This document shows, one piece after another, positions 7,877 through 15,148 of a stretch of DNA of 64,000 bases (position 1 is its first letter; each line of letters opens with the position of its first letter). Below the pieces are notes generated by a model, which searched no databases, was not told the DNA's origin, and saw only the letters and a list, made by a program, of their open reading frames with translations. The position numbers were made by a program, and so were the translations under genes. This stretch comes from an uncultured Prevotella sp. (GTDB taxonomy: Bacteria > Bacteroidota > Bacteroidia > Bacteroidales > Bacteroidaceae), in NCBI GenBank assembly GCA_947170725.1, contig CAMVUM010000004.1, positions 1 to 64,000 on the forward strand, given 5' to 3'.

Positions 7877-8257
7877 TCAGCAAACGTCACCCTCCATAGG
7901 GTCTCCGGTCGGACGACTCTTTGTGTGGCATTTCTTCTCGTCCTGACACTTCTTGTCATCCTTGCATTGCTTCTCGTCCTGACACTTCTTGTCATCCTTG
8001 CATTGCTTTTCATCCTGACACTTCTTGTCATCCTTGCATTGCTTCTCGTCCTGACACTTCTTGTCGTCCTTGCATTGCTTCTCGTCCTGACACTTCTTGT
8101 CGTCCTTGCATTGCTTTTCGTCCTGACACTTCTTGTCATCCTTGCATTGCTTTTCGTCCTGACACTTCTTGTCGTCCTTACACATTGTTTCTGTTTTCTT
8201 CTCGTTGCATTCTCCCTTTGAGGCCGTTTTTGTGCAACACTTCTCTTTCTTTTCCAT
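7877..8257 (-). CDS. Cys/Lys/Asp-rich tandem-repeat protein
   Basis: 126 residues: a 25-residue Cys/Lys head, seven copies of CKDDKKCQDEKQ (residues 26-109), and a short tail ending GDVC. No signal peptide or membrane segment. The repeat is very charged with paired cysteines every six residues, which suggests metal binding or a disulfide-rich or disordered rod; function unknown. The 36 bp array is open in several frames, but third-base changes (GAT/GAC, GAA/GAG) are silent in this frame and change residues in the rival minus frame (7870-8298), so this frame is the coding one. A -7 box (TACATTTG) lies 140 bp upstream. Confidence 0.7.
   Translation of the reverse strand: MEKKEKCCTKTASKGECNEKKTETMCKDDKKCQDEKQCKDDKKCQDEKQCKDDKKCQDEKQCKDDKKCQDEKQCKDDKKCQDEKQCKDDKKCQDEKQCKDDKKCQDEKKCHTKSRPTGDPMEGDVC
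7931..8182 (-). repeat. 7 x 36 bp tandem repeat (coding)
   Basis: Seven head-to-tail 36 bp units with no spacers, inside the repeat protein gene. Differences between units are few and fall mainly at third codon positions. The seventh unit ends CQDEKK rather than CQDEKQ. Confidence 0.9.
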
Positions 8258-8395
8258 AGTAGTACTTTATTTGAATGGTTAAACATATCGGTCTCCATGT
8301 TATCCCTTTATAGATATTGTGCGGGAGACCTTTCGCACCCTATCCAGAGTTGTCTTTCTAATTTCGCTTGTCTGCGATTGTGATGCAAATGTAGT

Positions 8396-8403
8396 GAGAA
8401 AGA
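8396..8403 (-). promoter_or_regulatory. -7 box upstream of the repeat-protein gene
   Basis: TACATTTG on the minus strand fits TAnnTTTG, about 140 bp before the ATG at 8257. It implies a long untranslated leader. Confidence 0.35.
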
Positions 8404-8558
8404 ATTTCAGTTCCAAATAAAATACGGTTTGTTCAGTTCTATTAAGTCCTGTTATGCAAACTAATCTTTATATTCCGCAGATTCTCATAATATTCTTTTA
8501 AAATCAGGTCGTATATCCCTTATTCATTACTGTTGACGGTAAGAAGCACCTTTCATCC

Positions 8559-9950
8559 TCATCCGAATAGCTCTCGCAAGGCTTCTTCTACTTTGCGTAC
8601 GGGGTGCAGTTCTATCTTAAACTTCTTTGTGTTAAGCCCAGACATATTATATTTGGGGATTATAATATGGCTGAAACCGAGTTTTTCAGCCTCTGCAATG
8701 CGCTGTTCAATACGGTTGACGGGTCTCACTTCGCCGCTCAGTCCAACCTCTCCGGCCATACACCATCCGGTTTCGATGGCAGTGTCGACATTGCTCGACA
8801 GCACGGCTGCTATCACGCTGAGGTCCATAGCAAGGTCCGTTACGCGCAGTCCGCCGGCGATATTGATGAAGACGTCCTTTTGCATCAGTTTGAATCCAAC
8901 ACGCTTTTCAAGCACGGCCAGCAGCATGTTCAGGCGTCGTTGGTCAAATCCCGTTGCCGAACGTTGCGGCGTTCCGTAGGCTGCCGACGACACGAGAGCC
9001 TGCGTCTCGACGAGGAACGGGCGTACGCCCTCGATGGCGGAGCTGATGGCAATGCCCGACAGTCCCTCGTGGTCTTGCGTGAGGAGCAGTTCCGACGGGT
9101 TGCTAACCTGCCGCAATCCCGTCTGTTGCATCTCGTAGATGCCCAGTTCCGATGTGCTTCCGAAGCGGTTTTTGATGCTGCGCAGTATGCGGTACATGTA
9201 GTGCTGGTCGCCTTCAAACTGTATCACCGTGTCCACGATGTGTTCCAGAATCTTCGGACCGGCCAATGTCCCTTCCTTATTTATATGTCCTATGAGTATC
9301 ACCGGCACGCCGCTTGTCTTCGCAAAGCGCAGCAGGGCCGATGCACACTCGCGCACTTGTGTCACGCTGCCCGGACTTGTCTCAACCTCTTCTGTAGCAA
9401 TCGTCTGTATGGAGTCTATGATGACGAGCTCTGGTTTGACGTCGCGTATGTGTGCGAAGATATTTTCGAGCGATGTCTCGCATAGAATCTGACATGTCTC
9501 GTTCGGCTCATGGGCAATGCGCTCGGAGCGCATCTTTAGCTGGTGGGCGCTTTCCTCACCGCTTACATACAGTATGCGGCGGTCTTTCAGCCGCAGTATG
9601 GTCTGTAGTGTGAGCGTACTCTTGCCTATGCCCGGCTCTCCACCGAGCAACACAATAGACCCCGGAACGAGCCCGCCGCCAAGCACGCGGTTCAGCTCGT
9701 CGTCGTTCATGTCCATGCGCGGTTCGTCGTGTGCGCTTATTTCGCGGAGAAACAGCGGCCTGTTTTTGCCCTTGTCCATCGCCGAACGCACTGATACGGC
9801 CGCCTGACGTGCTGCCTGAGTGCCCGTGTCTGCCGCTATACGTATCTCTTTGAACGTGTTCCACTGTCCGCAACTTGGGCATTTGCCTATCCATTTTGCC
9901 GATTCCTGGCCGCAGTTGCTGCATACGTATGCTATTTTGTCTTTTGCCAT
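8559..9950 (-). CDS. radA: DNA repair protein RadA
   Basis: 463 residues, full length. RadA/Sms is a RecA-like ATPase that helps branch migration and processing of recombination intermediates. Seen in order: C4 zinc finger (C10, C13, C24, C27: CSNCGQESAKWIGKCPSCGQ), Walker A GGEPGIGKSTL (about 103-113), Walker B-type ELVIIDSIQTI, the RadA-specific KNRFGSTSELGIYEM, and a C-terminal Lon-protease-like domain (about 290-460). Single gene on the minus strand. The large plus-strand ORFs across it are shadows. Confidence 0.97.
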   Translation of the reverse strand: MAKDKIAYVCSNCGQESAKWIGKCPSCGQWNTFKEIRIAADTGTQAARQAAVSVRSAMDKGKNRPLFLREISAHDEPRMDMNDDELNRVLGGGLVPGSIVLLGGEPGIGKSTLTLQTILRLKDRRILYVSGEESAHQLKMRSERIAHEPNETCQILCETSLENIFAHIRDVKPELVIIDSIQTIATEEVETSPGSVTQVRECASALLRFAKTSGVPVILIGHINKEGTLAGPKILEHIVDTVIQFEGDQHYMYRILRSIKNRFGSTSELGIYEMQQTGLRQVSNPSELLLTQDHEGLSGIAISSAIEGVRPFLVETQALVSSAAYGTPQRSATGFDQRRLNMLLAVLEKRVGFKLMQKDVFINIAGGLRVTDLAMDLSVIAAVLSSNVDTAIETGWCMAGEVGLSGEVRPVNRIEQRIAEAEKLGFSHIIIPKYNMSGLNTKKFKIELHPVRKVEEALRELFG

Positions 9951-10158
9951 AATAGTATTTTTCTTTTATCGTTTGTTTGGGTGATTTGCATTATTCTCAA
10001 ACCATTGAAAGATATGAGATTTTTCTCTATTCCGATTCTTATATAGTCTTTACATATAATATTACTAATGAATATATCTAATTTTTTAATTGCTCAAAAT
10101 TAATCTGTAAGACGGGGTGTCCAGCATTTAGGAAAAGAACTTCCCGTAATAATGGTCT

Positions 10159-10269
10159 TTATTGATTTGGCAGTTTGAAATTTTCTCGAGTGATTATGTC
10201 CGATGTTAGCACATACTTGATTTTGGCATAACGGTCTTCGTAAAACTTCTTGTTTACTATCTCGGTCAT
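10159..10269 (-). pseudogene. Short ORF, possible gene remnant
   Basis: 36 codons (MTEIVNKKFYEDRYAKIKY...). After its TAA the same frame stays open for about 26 more codons, so it may be the stub of a longer gene with a nonsense change. A TAATTTTG -7 box lies about 40 bp upstream. No family recognised, and it is too short for confidence. Confidence 0.2.
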
Positions 10270-10445
10270 GGCTTGCTGATAAAATTACAAAACTTCGATG
10301 TCTGATACAAAATTAGCAATTTTATTCGAAATAGCGTTCATCAGCAAGCGAATAAATCATCCTGCAATAAAATATCACCGGCATGGATGTGGAACATCTT
10401 CTTTTCCAATCATAGGATTTCTAAAGATTTAAAGGAGTGCTTTTT

Positions 10446-10523
10446 AACGCAAAAATGCAGAAACGCGAAGCTCTTATTTTAAATTCTGGTTGCATTAAAA
10501 TAAAAGCCTTGCATTTCTGCAGT
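10446..10523. repeat. Dispersed hairpin element, copy b
   Basis: Stem of 27 bp with 4 mismatches: the arm at 10456-10482 (TGCAGAAACGCGAAGCTCTT...) pairs with 10495-10521 (...GCCTTGCATTTCTGCA). It lies 40 bp past the stop of the nucleoside-hydrolase-like gene. Confidence 0.55.
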
Positions 10524-10561
10524 AAAGTGCTCTTGTCCTTCCCCGGTTGTTAATTAACGGT

Positions 10562-11536
10562 TTAACGCCCCGTAAGGTTTAGCTTTGCAAACATGTCTTC
10601 AAACATCAGATATGTGTCCAACCGGTCAAAGACTTTGACAGTGCCCCTTTTCGCGCTTTTGAAGTTGAATTCTCCTTTGTCGTTGACTGTGGGACGTGGC
10701 TGATAAGAATAGTCGGAGGAGCAGGCATCACGTTCCCATTTGCTCTGCAAAGCGGATACAAGAACCAGTGGGCTGTCTCCCAAGACATAACATTCGGCAG
10801 GCTTATCCAATCCTATGTGTGAGTCAAGCACAGACAGCAAATGTGTTGTCACAGGGTTCTTTTCCGTTGTGCGTGCATGCAGGACGGAACGGGAGATCAG
10901 GCATTGTCTGTATGTGTTGCGCGGAATTTGCCATAACCTGATGTCGGATTGGTTGAATATGACTTGTGCTGCTTTGGTGTCTATAGTCGTGTTGTATTCG
11001 AGTTTTGCTCCCGGTGGAGGCGTGTGTCCGGGATATTCGGCACCGCCAATCCACACGAGGATGATGCGTTGGGCTATGTCTTTGTTGAGCATCCATGCCG
11101 AAGCAATCTCTGTTAGTCCGCCCCCACAGAGCACATATAGCGGATTTCGCGAAGAACATTCCATTGCTTCTTTTATGATAACATCAGTAGCAGCTGTGCG
11201 TATTGGGGTTATCGTGTCGCGGAGAGCCGTATTGCTTCCTTCCGCAACTTTATATTTTCCTTCTTTTCCCATAAGCGAAAGGAGGGTGTTGACGTTTTCC
11301 ACTGCTGTTGTCGCCGATGGTTTGCCTTTGGCTGTCCAGTTTTCACCTTGGTGAAGATGGGACCCAATGATGGCTTTTATATCAACAGAAGGTGACTCCG
11401 CGAGTTGGGCGAGGGCAAAAAGACCATCCGGATCACCGGCAAAGTCGTTGTCCAATATAACCTTTATGTGTCCCTGCCCCAGTGTCGTGTTGGCATAAAA
11501 GAAAACAGTGATTATTATCAATAATGCTTTTTTCAT
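10562..11536 (-). CDS. Secreted nucleoside-hydrolase-like protein
   Basis: 324 residues from MKKALLIIITVFFYANTTLGQ, a clear signal peptide; the ORF-track start seven codons earlier would spoil it. The mature protein opens with VILDNDFAGDPDGLFALAQL, a variant of the Asp cluster (DxDxxxDD) that holds Ca2+ in inosine-uridine nucleoside hydrolases, followed by a fold-typical PLYVLCGGGLTEIASAW. The family cleaves N-glycosidic bonds of nucleosides; the substrate of this secreted branch is uncertain. It is co-directional with the GH2 gene 76 bp upstream, so co-transcription is likely. A hairpin repeat follows it. Confidence 0.8.
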   Translation of the reverse strand: MKKALLIIITVFFYANTTLGQGHIKVILDNDFAGDPDGLFALAQLAESPSVDIKAIIGSHLHQGENWTAKGKPSATTAVENVNTLLSLMGKEGKYKVAEGSNTALRDTITPIRTAATDVIIKEAMECSSRNPLYVLCGGGLTEIASAWMLNKDIAQRIILVWIGGAEYPGHTPPPGAKLEYNTTIDTKAAQVIFNQSDIRLWQIPRNTYRQCLISRSVLHARTTEKNPVTTHLLSVLDSHIGLDKPAECYVLGDSPLVLVSALQSKWERDACSSDYSYQPRPTVNDKGEFNFKSAKRGTVKVFDRLDTYLMFEDMFAKLNLTGR

Positions 11537-11612
11537 AATTCTCAATTCTTTATTCATTGTTTAATGCTTTTATTGACAGTGACAGTTATGATATTCACAT
11601 TGCTTATTAATT

Positions 11613-14132
11613 TCAGTCAGTGACATTCTGCGTTGCTGTCTTATAGCTTTGCTTCAGTTTGGCCGTTGATACTTTAACTGTGACCTTTCCCTGCTGCCTT
11701 GTGCTGCGCAAGATAACCTGCATGCGGCCGCCCTTCATCGGCTTTGTTGTCACACCTTGGAAGAGGGTGGGAGTGTAGTGGTCGCCGTTGTCCATGGCTA
11801 CGAATGAGGCCGGGCCGGTGACGTCGACGGTCATCTCTTCGTCGAATGTCGGGACTACGCGGCCACGGCTGTCCACAGCCGTGATGTTCAGGAACATGAG
11901 GTCCATGCCGTCGGCCGTCCACGTGGAGGTCTCGGGAGAAACAACGAGTGACACGGGGCGTGTGGCGGTTTCTATGCGGTGGCGTGCCGTCTCGCGTCCT
12001 TCGGCGTCGCGGGCGATGGCTTCGATGGAGCCGCCGCTCGCGTATGGCACGTTTTTCCACAGGATTGTGTTGCGCTGTGACTTGTCCTTGGCGGTAGTGT
12101 CGTTTGTTTGTGTGCCGAGGCTCTTGCCGTTGACAATGAGTTCGACGGACCTCGCGTTGGTGTACGTCACGACATCCTGCGTTGTTCCTGCCGCGAAATT
12201 CCAGTGGTCGAGAATGTCGGGACGTCCGACGATGACGTCGTTCCAGCTGACGCTCTCGCCGCCCTTGCGGTCAATCACGCCGATGCGCACCAGCGGTTCG
12301 TCGGCCTTGAAGGCGGAGCGTATGAGATAAGCCTGCGGGTAGGGGCGCATGGTGTGGTTGAAGAAAGAATAGTTCCAGCCTTTCTTTGGCCATGAGTTCG
12401 ACTCGCCCCAATATTCCACGGCGCCCCAGTAGGCCATGCCGACGCTGCTCTTGTGGTCCATGTTGTAGTAGGCCTCGAGCATGTTTGACGTCTCGGCTTC
12501 GCTTTGGAAGATGATCAGATGGGGTGCATGTTTCTTGTAATCGGCATATCGGGCCGACTGATAGTTGAACGAGGCAATTTCCGTGGCACAGCTCAGTTCC
12601 GGCGGCGTGAGATAGCTGTTGAACTCGCTGTGCTTCCGGGTGATGGCTCCGGCGCGGGCCGGAAACATGGCCACCGTTGTCGGACGTGTGTCGTCAAAGC
12701 GTTTCACCAGTTCGTCGAATATCCTGTATGTGGTCACGCCCCAGTCGTTCAGTCCGGCAAAGCCCGTCCAATCCTCGCGTATCTGCAACTCGTTGCCCAG
12801 ACTCCATAGTATGACGCTCGGCCGGTTCCGGTCTCGCTTAATCCATTCGGGGATGAGCCGATACCACAGATTGGTGAACGGCTGGCGACCGCCCCAGTAG
12901 TCACTGTCGCTCCACTTGTCTATCAGTTCGTCGACAATAATCATTCCCACACGGTCGGCAATCCTCGCGAAGCTGTCACTGTATGGATTGTGCGAACAGC
13001 GGATTGTGTTATAGCCGAACTCTTTCAGCCGTAGCATCATCCGTTCTATGGCCCGGTCGTGTGCGGCTACGCCGAGGGCGCCAAGGTCGTGGTGGCCTGA
13101 GTTTCCTTTAAGGAACAGTTTTTCGCCGTTGAGGCGAAAGCCGAATTCGGGTGAGAATTCCAGTTTGCGTATGCCGAAGGTTTCTTTCAGGCTGTCTACG
13201 GGTGTGTTTCCTGCATAGACAACAACCTCGGCACTATATAGATAAGGTGTGTCCGGCGACCACAACGACGGCTTGACGATGCTGATTTCGGGCAGGGCGA
13301 CCTCCGTGATGCTCTGGCGTGTGTTTTTGGGCATACCGCTTTCAGCCGAGCCGATTTCTTTTCCGGCAGCATCGCGCAGACGCGTCCGGATTGTCACGTT
13401 GTTCTTCTGCCAGCCTTCAACCTCCACCTGAACTCTCACCGTAGCTTTGTCGCGTCCGACATCAGGTGTTGTGATGAACACGCCGTGACGGGCAATGTGC
13501 GTCGGGTTGGTCACTTTCAGATGGACGTCGCGGAAGAGTCCTCCTCCGGTGTACCAGCGTGAACCTTTCTTAGGGCCTGTCGATGCGTAGACGGCCACTA
13601 CATTTTCGGTGTCGTAGCGTAGATGGCGGCTGAGGTCGGCCTCAAGACCTATGTAGCCGTAGTCGGTCGACGCCACCTTGTGGCCGTTGATGTAGACATC
13701 GCCCAAATAGATGATACCTCCGAAATCGAGCGAAACCTGCATGCCCTTCCAAAGTGAGTCGGCCCGGAAAGTCTTCCTATACCACCCATCGCACATCGGC
13801 TTGAAGCCGCGCGCACCTCCGCCGTCCTTTGTCCAAGGTTGCTCGAACTGAAAGTCATGTGGCAGGTCGAGCGTGCGCCACGAGCTGTCGTCGAGAGCGG
13901 GTGAGGCGAAATCCGTATTTTTGTTCTCTTTCGTGACAAGACAGAACTTCCATCCGAAGTTGAACAGCGTGCGCTGTTGCGTGACAAACTCGGCAAGCGG
14001 GCGGTTGCCTTTTCGGGTCTCGTCTTTCACGTTCTGATATTGTGCCGCTGCTGGAATGCCGGCTCCGGCATAAAGAGCCATGACGAACGCCGTGGCGTAT
14101 GGCAGCAGATGTGTTTTGATGTGGTGTAGCAT
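11613..14132 (-). CDS. GH2 family beta-galactosidase, DUF4982 type
   Basis: 839 residues with a signal peptide (MLHHIKTHLLPYATAFVMALYAG). Domains: GH2 sugar-binding (about 50-210), Ig-like (215-320), TIM barrel (325-620) and C-terminal DUF4982/Ig-like domains (650-839). The barrel shows RCSHNPYSDSFARIAD, VILWSLGNEL (acid/base Glu) and IIFQSEAETSN (likely nucleophile Glu). Retaining exo-glycosidase, probably beta-galactosidase and possibly beta-glucuronidase or another GH2 activity, acting in the periplasm or at the surface. It precedes the nucleoside-hydrolase-like gene in one unit. A -7 box (TATCTTTG, 14167-14160) and tandem 17-mers upstream suggest regulation. Confidence 0.9.
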   Translation of the reverse strand: MLHHIKTHLLPYATAFVMALYAGAGIPAAAQYQNVKDETRKGNRPLAEFVTQQRTLFNFGWKFCLVTKENKNTDFASPALDDSSWRTLDLPHDFQFEQPWTKDGGGARGFKPMCDGWYRKTFRADSLWKGMQVSLDFGGIIYLGDVYINGHKVASTDYGYIGLEADLSRHLRYDTENVVAVYASTGPKKGSRWYTGGGLFRDVHLKVTNPTHIARHGVFITTPDVGRDKATVRVQVEVEGWQKNNVTIRTRLRDAAGKEIGSAESGMPKNTRQSITEVALPEISIVKPSLWSPDTPYLYSAEVVVYAGNTPVDSLKETFGIRKLEFSPEFGFRLNGEKLFLKGNSGHHDLGALGVAAHDRAIERMMLRLKEFGYNTIRCSHNPYSDSFARIADRVGMIIVDELIDKWSDSDYWGGRQPFTNLWYRLIPEWIKRDRNRPSVILWSLGNELQIREDWTGFAGLNDWGVTTYRIFDELVKRFDDTRPTTVAMFPARAGAITRKHSEFNSYLTPPELSCATEIASFNYQSARYADYKKHAPHLIIFQSEAETSNMLEAYYNMDHKSSVGMAYWGAVEYWGESNSWPKKGWNYSFFNHTMRPYPQAYLIRSAFKADEPLVRIGVIDRKGGESVSWNDVIVGRPDILDHWNFAAGTTQDVVTYTNARSVELIVNGKSLGTQTNDTTAKDKSQRNTILWKNVPYASGGSIEAIARDAEGRETARHRIETATRPVSLVVSPETSTWTADGMDLMFLNITAVDSRGRVVPTFDEEMTVDVTGPASFVAMDNGDHYTPTLFQGVTTKPMKGGRMQVILRSTRQQGKVTVKVSTAKLKQSYKTATQNVTD

Positions 14133-14159
14133 TGCGTGTTATTTTAGGTTGTTTATCTG

Positions 14160-14227
14160 CAAAGATAGTGTATAAAATCATGTCAGAACAGGTGTTTTTG
14201 TACGGAAACCGGTGTTTTTGTACGGAA
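14160..14227 (-). promoter_or_regulatory. GH2 promoter and upstream direct repeats
   Basis: The minus-strand -7 box TATCTTTG (14167-14160) lies 28 bp before the ATG. Two identical 17-mers, TTCCGTACAAAAACACC on the minus strand (14227-14211 and 14207-14191), repeat with a 20 bp period at about -24 to -60 from the box. That position suits an activator such as a hybrid two-component system regulator or AraC protein. Confidence 0.5.
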
Positions 14228-14642
14228 TCGGGATATTTTGTTGCGTTGTTGTGGGCTGGCGGTCACGGCTGTTCGGAAAATAGCCTCATGCTTATATGTT
14301 GATGGTGTTGCAAAACCATGAGATTGTATTGACGTACTTTTGGCACGTTGACATAATCTGTTGGTATTGCGATAGACGTCGCAAAACGATGTCCATACTT
14401 GTGTAGACCACATTGTTCTGCAACACCCTTCACGATGTGATGTCCCTACATGCTCCTTCATTATTCGGAGGGTCTTTACTGCTACACGGAATCAAGTAGG
14501 ATAGCGCTCCTACTTTGAGGATAACAATGTTCCCTTTGCTTTACAAAATTCCCTCCGCCGCAAATCCTGTTTTAGACCGTTTTCGGGTGTTTTCAGCCCG
14601 GTTTTGGGCGGAAAAGACAGCAAAAACATCACCCGGAAACCG

Positions 14643-14836
14643 CCGTAACGACCTCGGGAGGGCCTTACGGCATTTCTGGAATGAAGTTTTTGCGTTTTTC
14701 TGATGGCTGAAAATAGCACCAAATTCTTGCCGTAAGACCCTCCCGGGGTTACGGCGGGGCTGCTTTCGGAGTGCAACGGGGCCGCCGTTGCAATGCCGTA
14801 AGGGCCTCCCGAGGATGCAACGAGGCCCTTACGGCA
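14643..14836. repeat. GC-rich palindrome cluster 1
   Basis: Three nested dyads: CCGTAACGACCTCGGGAGGG... (14643-14672) with its partner at 14728-14755; the near-palindrome TGCAACGGGGCCGCCGTTGC (14772-14792); and perfect 15 bp arms TGCCGTAAGGGCCTC (14794-14808) / GAGGCCCTTACGGCA (14822-14836). The same motifs recur at 53225-53330. Confidence 0.7.
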
Positions 14837-15076
14837 AGACATTTTCGGCGTTTTCTGAAAACTGTGGTGACGCTGTTATTTCCAACTGGTTGAGCATAAA
14901 GAGGTTAGGAATTGCGTGAATATAAAGCGGATAAATATCCGCAAAACTACGCCCCCATATTTCTCGAATTTGCGGCCGCATCCGGAGAAAAACGAAAAGT
15001 CCCCCGTATTTTCGCCGTCAAATTCAGAATAAAGCTGACACAGGGCTGCTGGCATATCAAAAAAAGCGTATTAATA

Positions 15077-15108
15077 TTTGTCGGATATACATAATTATTA
15101 TATATTTG
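15077..15108 (+). promoter_or_regulatory. Promoter of the ftcD-hut operon
   Basis: TTTG (15077-15080), 20 bp, TATATTTG (15101-15108), about 40 bp before the ftcD ATG: a full Bacteroidetes -33/-7 match. Confidence 0.65.
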
Positions 15109-15148
15109 CAGAAAGAATATATAACGTTTAACTACTCACCCATATACT

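Larger units (their letters stand above)
9951..10561. other. Intergenic region between radA and the nucleoside-hydrolase gene
   Basis: About 610 bp, AT-rich, with no clear gene. It holds a possible 36-codon ORF (10159-10269), a 10 bp perfect inverted repeat GCTTGCTGAT / ATCAGCAAGC (10271-10280 and 10340-10349), a minus-strand TAATTTTG box (10315-10308), and a dispersed hairpin (10446-10523). No tRNA or other RNA fold recognised. Confidence 0.5.
14133..15148. other. Long divergent intergenic region between GH2 and ftcD
   Basis: About 1 kb with no credible gene. Contents in order: GH2 promoter and repeats (14160-14227); GGTGTTGCA / TGCAACACC pair (14304-14312 and 14419-14427); GC-rich palindromes (14643-14836); and the ftcD promoter (15077-15108). 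The small ORFs here are artefacts of the palindromes. Confidence 0.6.

Noticed and set aside
7931-8182. 36 bp period repeats that look like a CRISPR array
   Set aside because: Units are directly joined with no spacers, no cas genes are near, and the repeats translate to an identical 12-residue unit.
7870-8298. 142-residue Arg/Ser/Thr-rich ORF and plus-strand Leu/Val-rich ORFs over the repeat
   Set aside because: Differences between repeat units are silent in the 7877-8257 frame but change residues in these frames.
8604-9485. 293-residue plus-strand ORF across radA
   Set aside because: Shadow of a complete radA; no motifs or promoter.
14510-14842. 110-residue ORF and neighbours in the GH2-ftcD gap
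   Set aside because: They arise from the GC-rich palindromes, have no start signals or family match.
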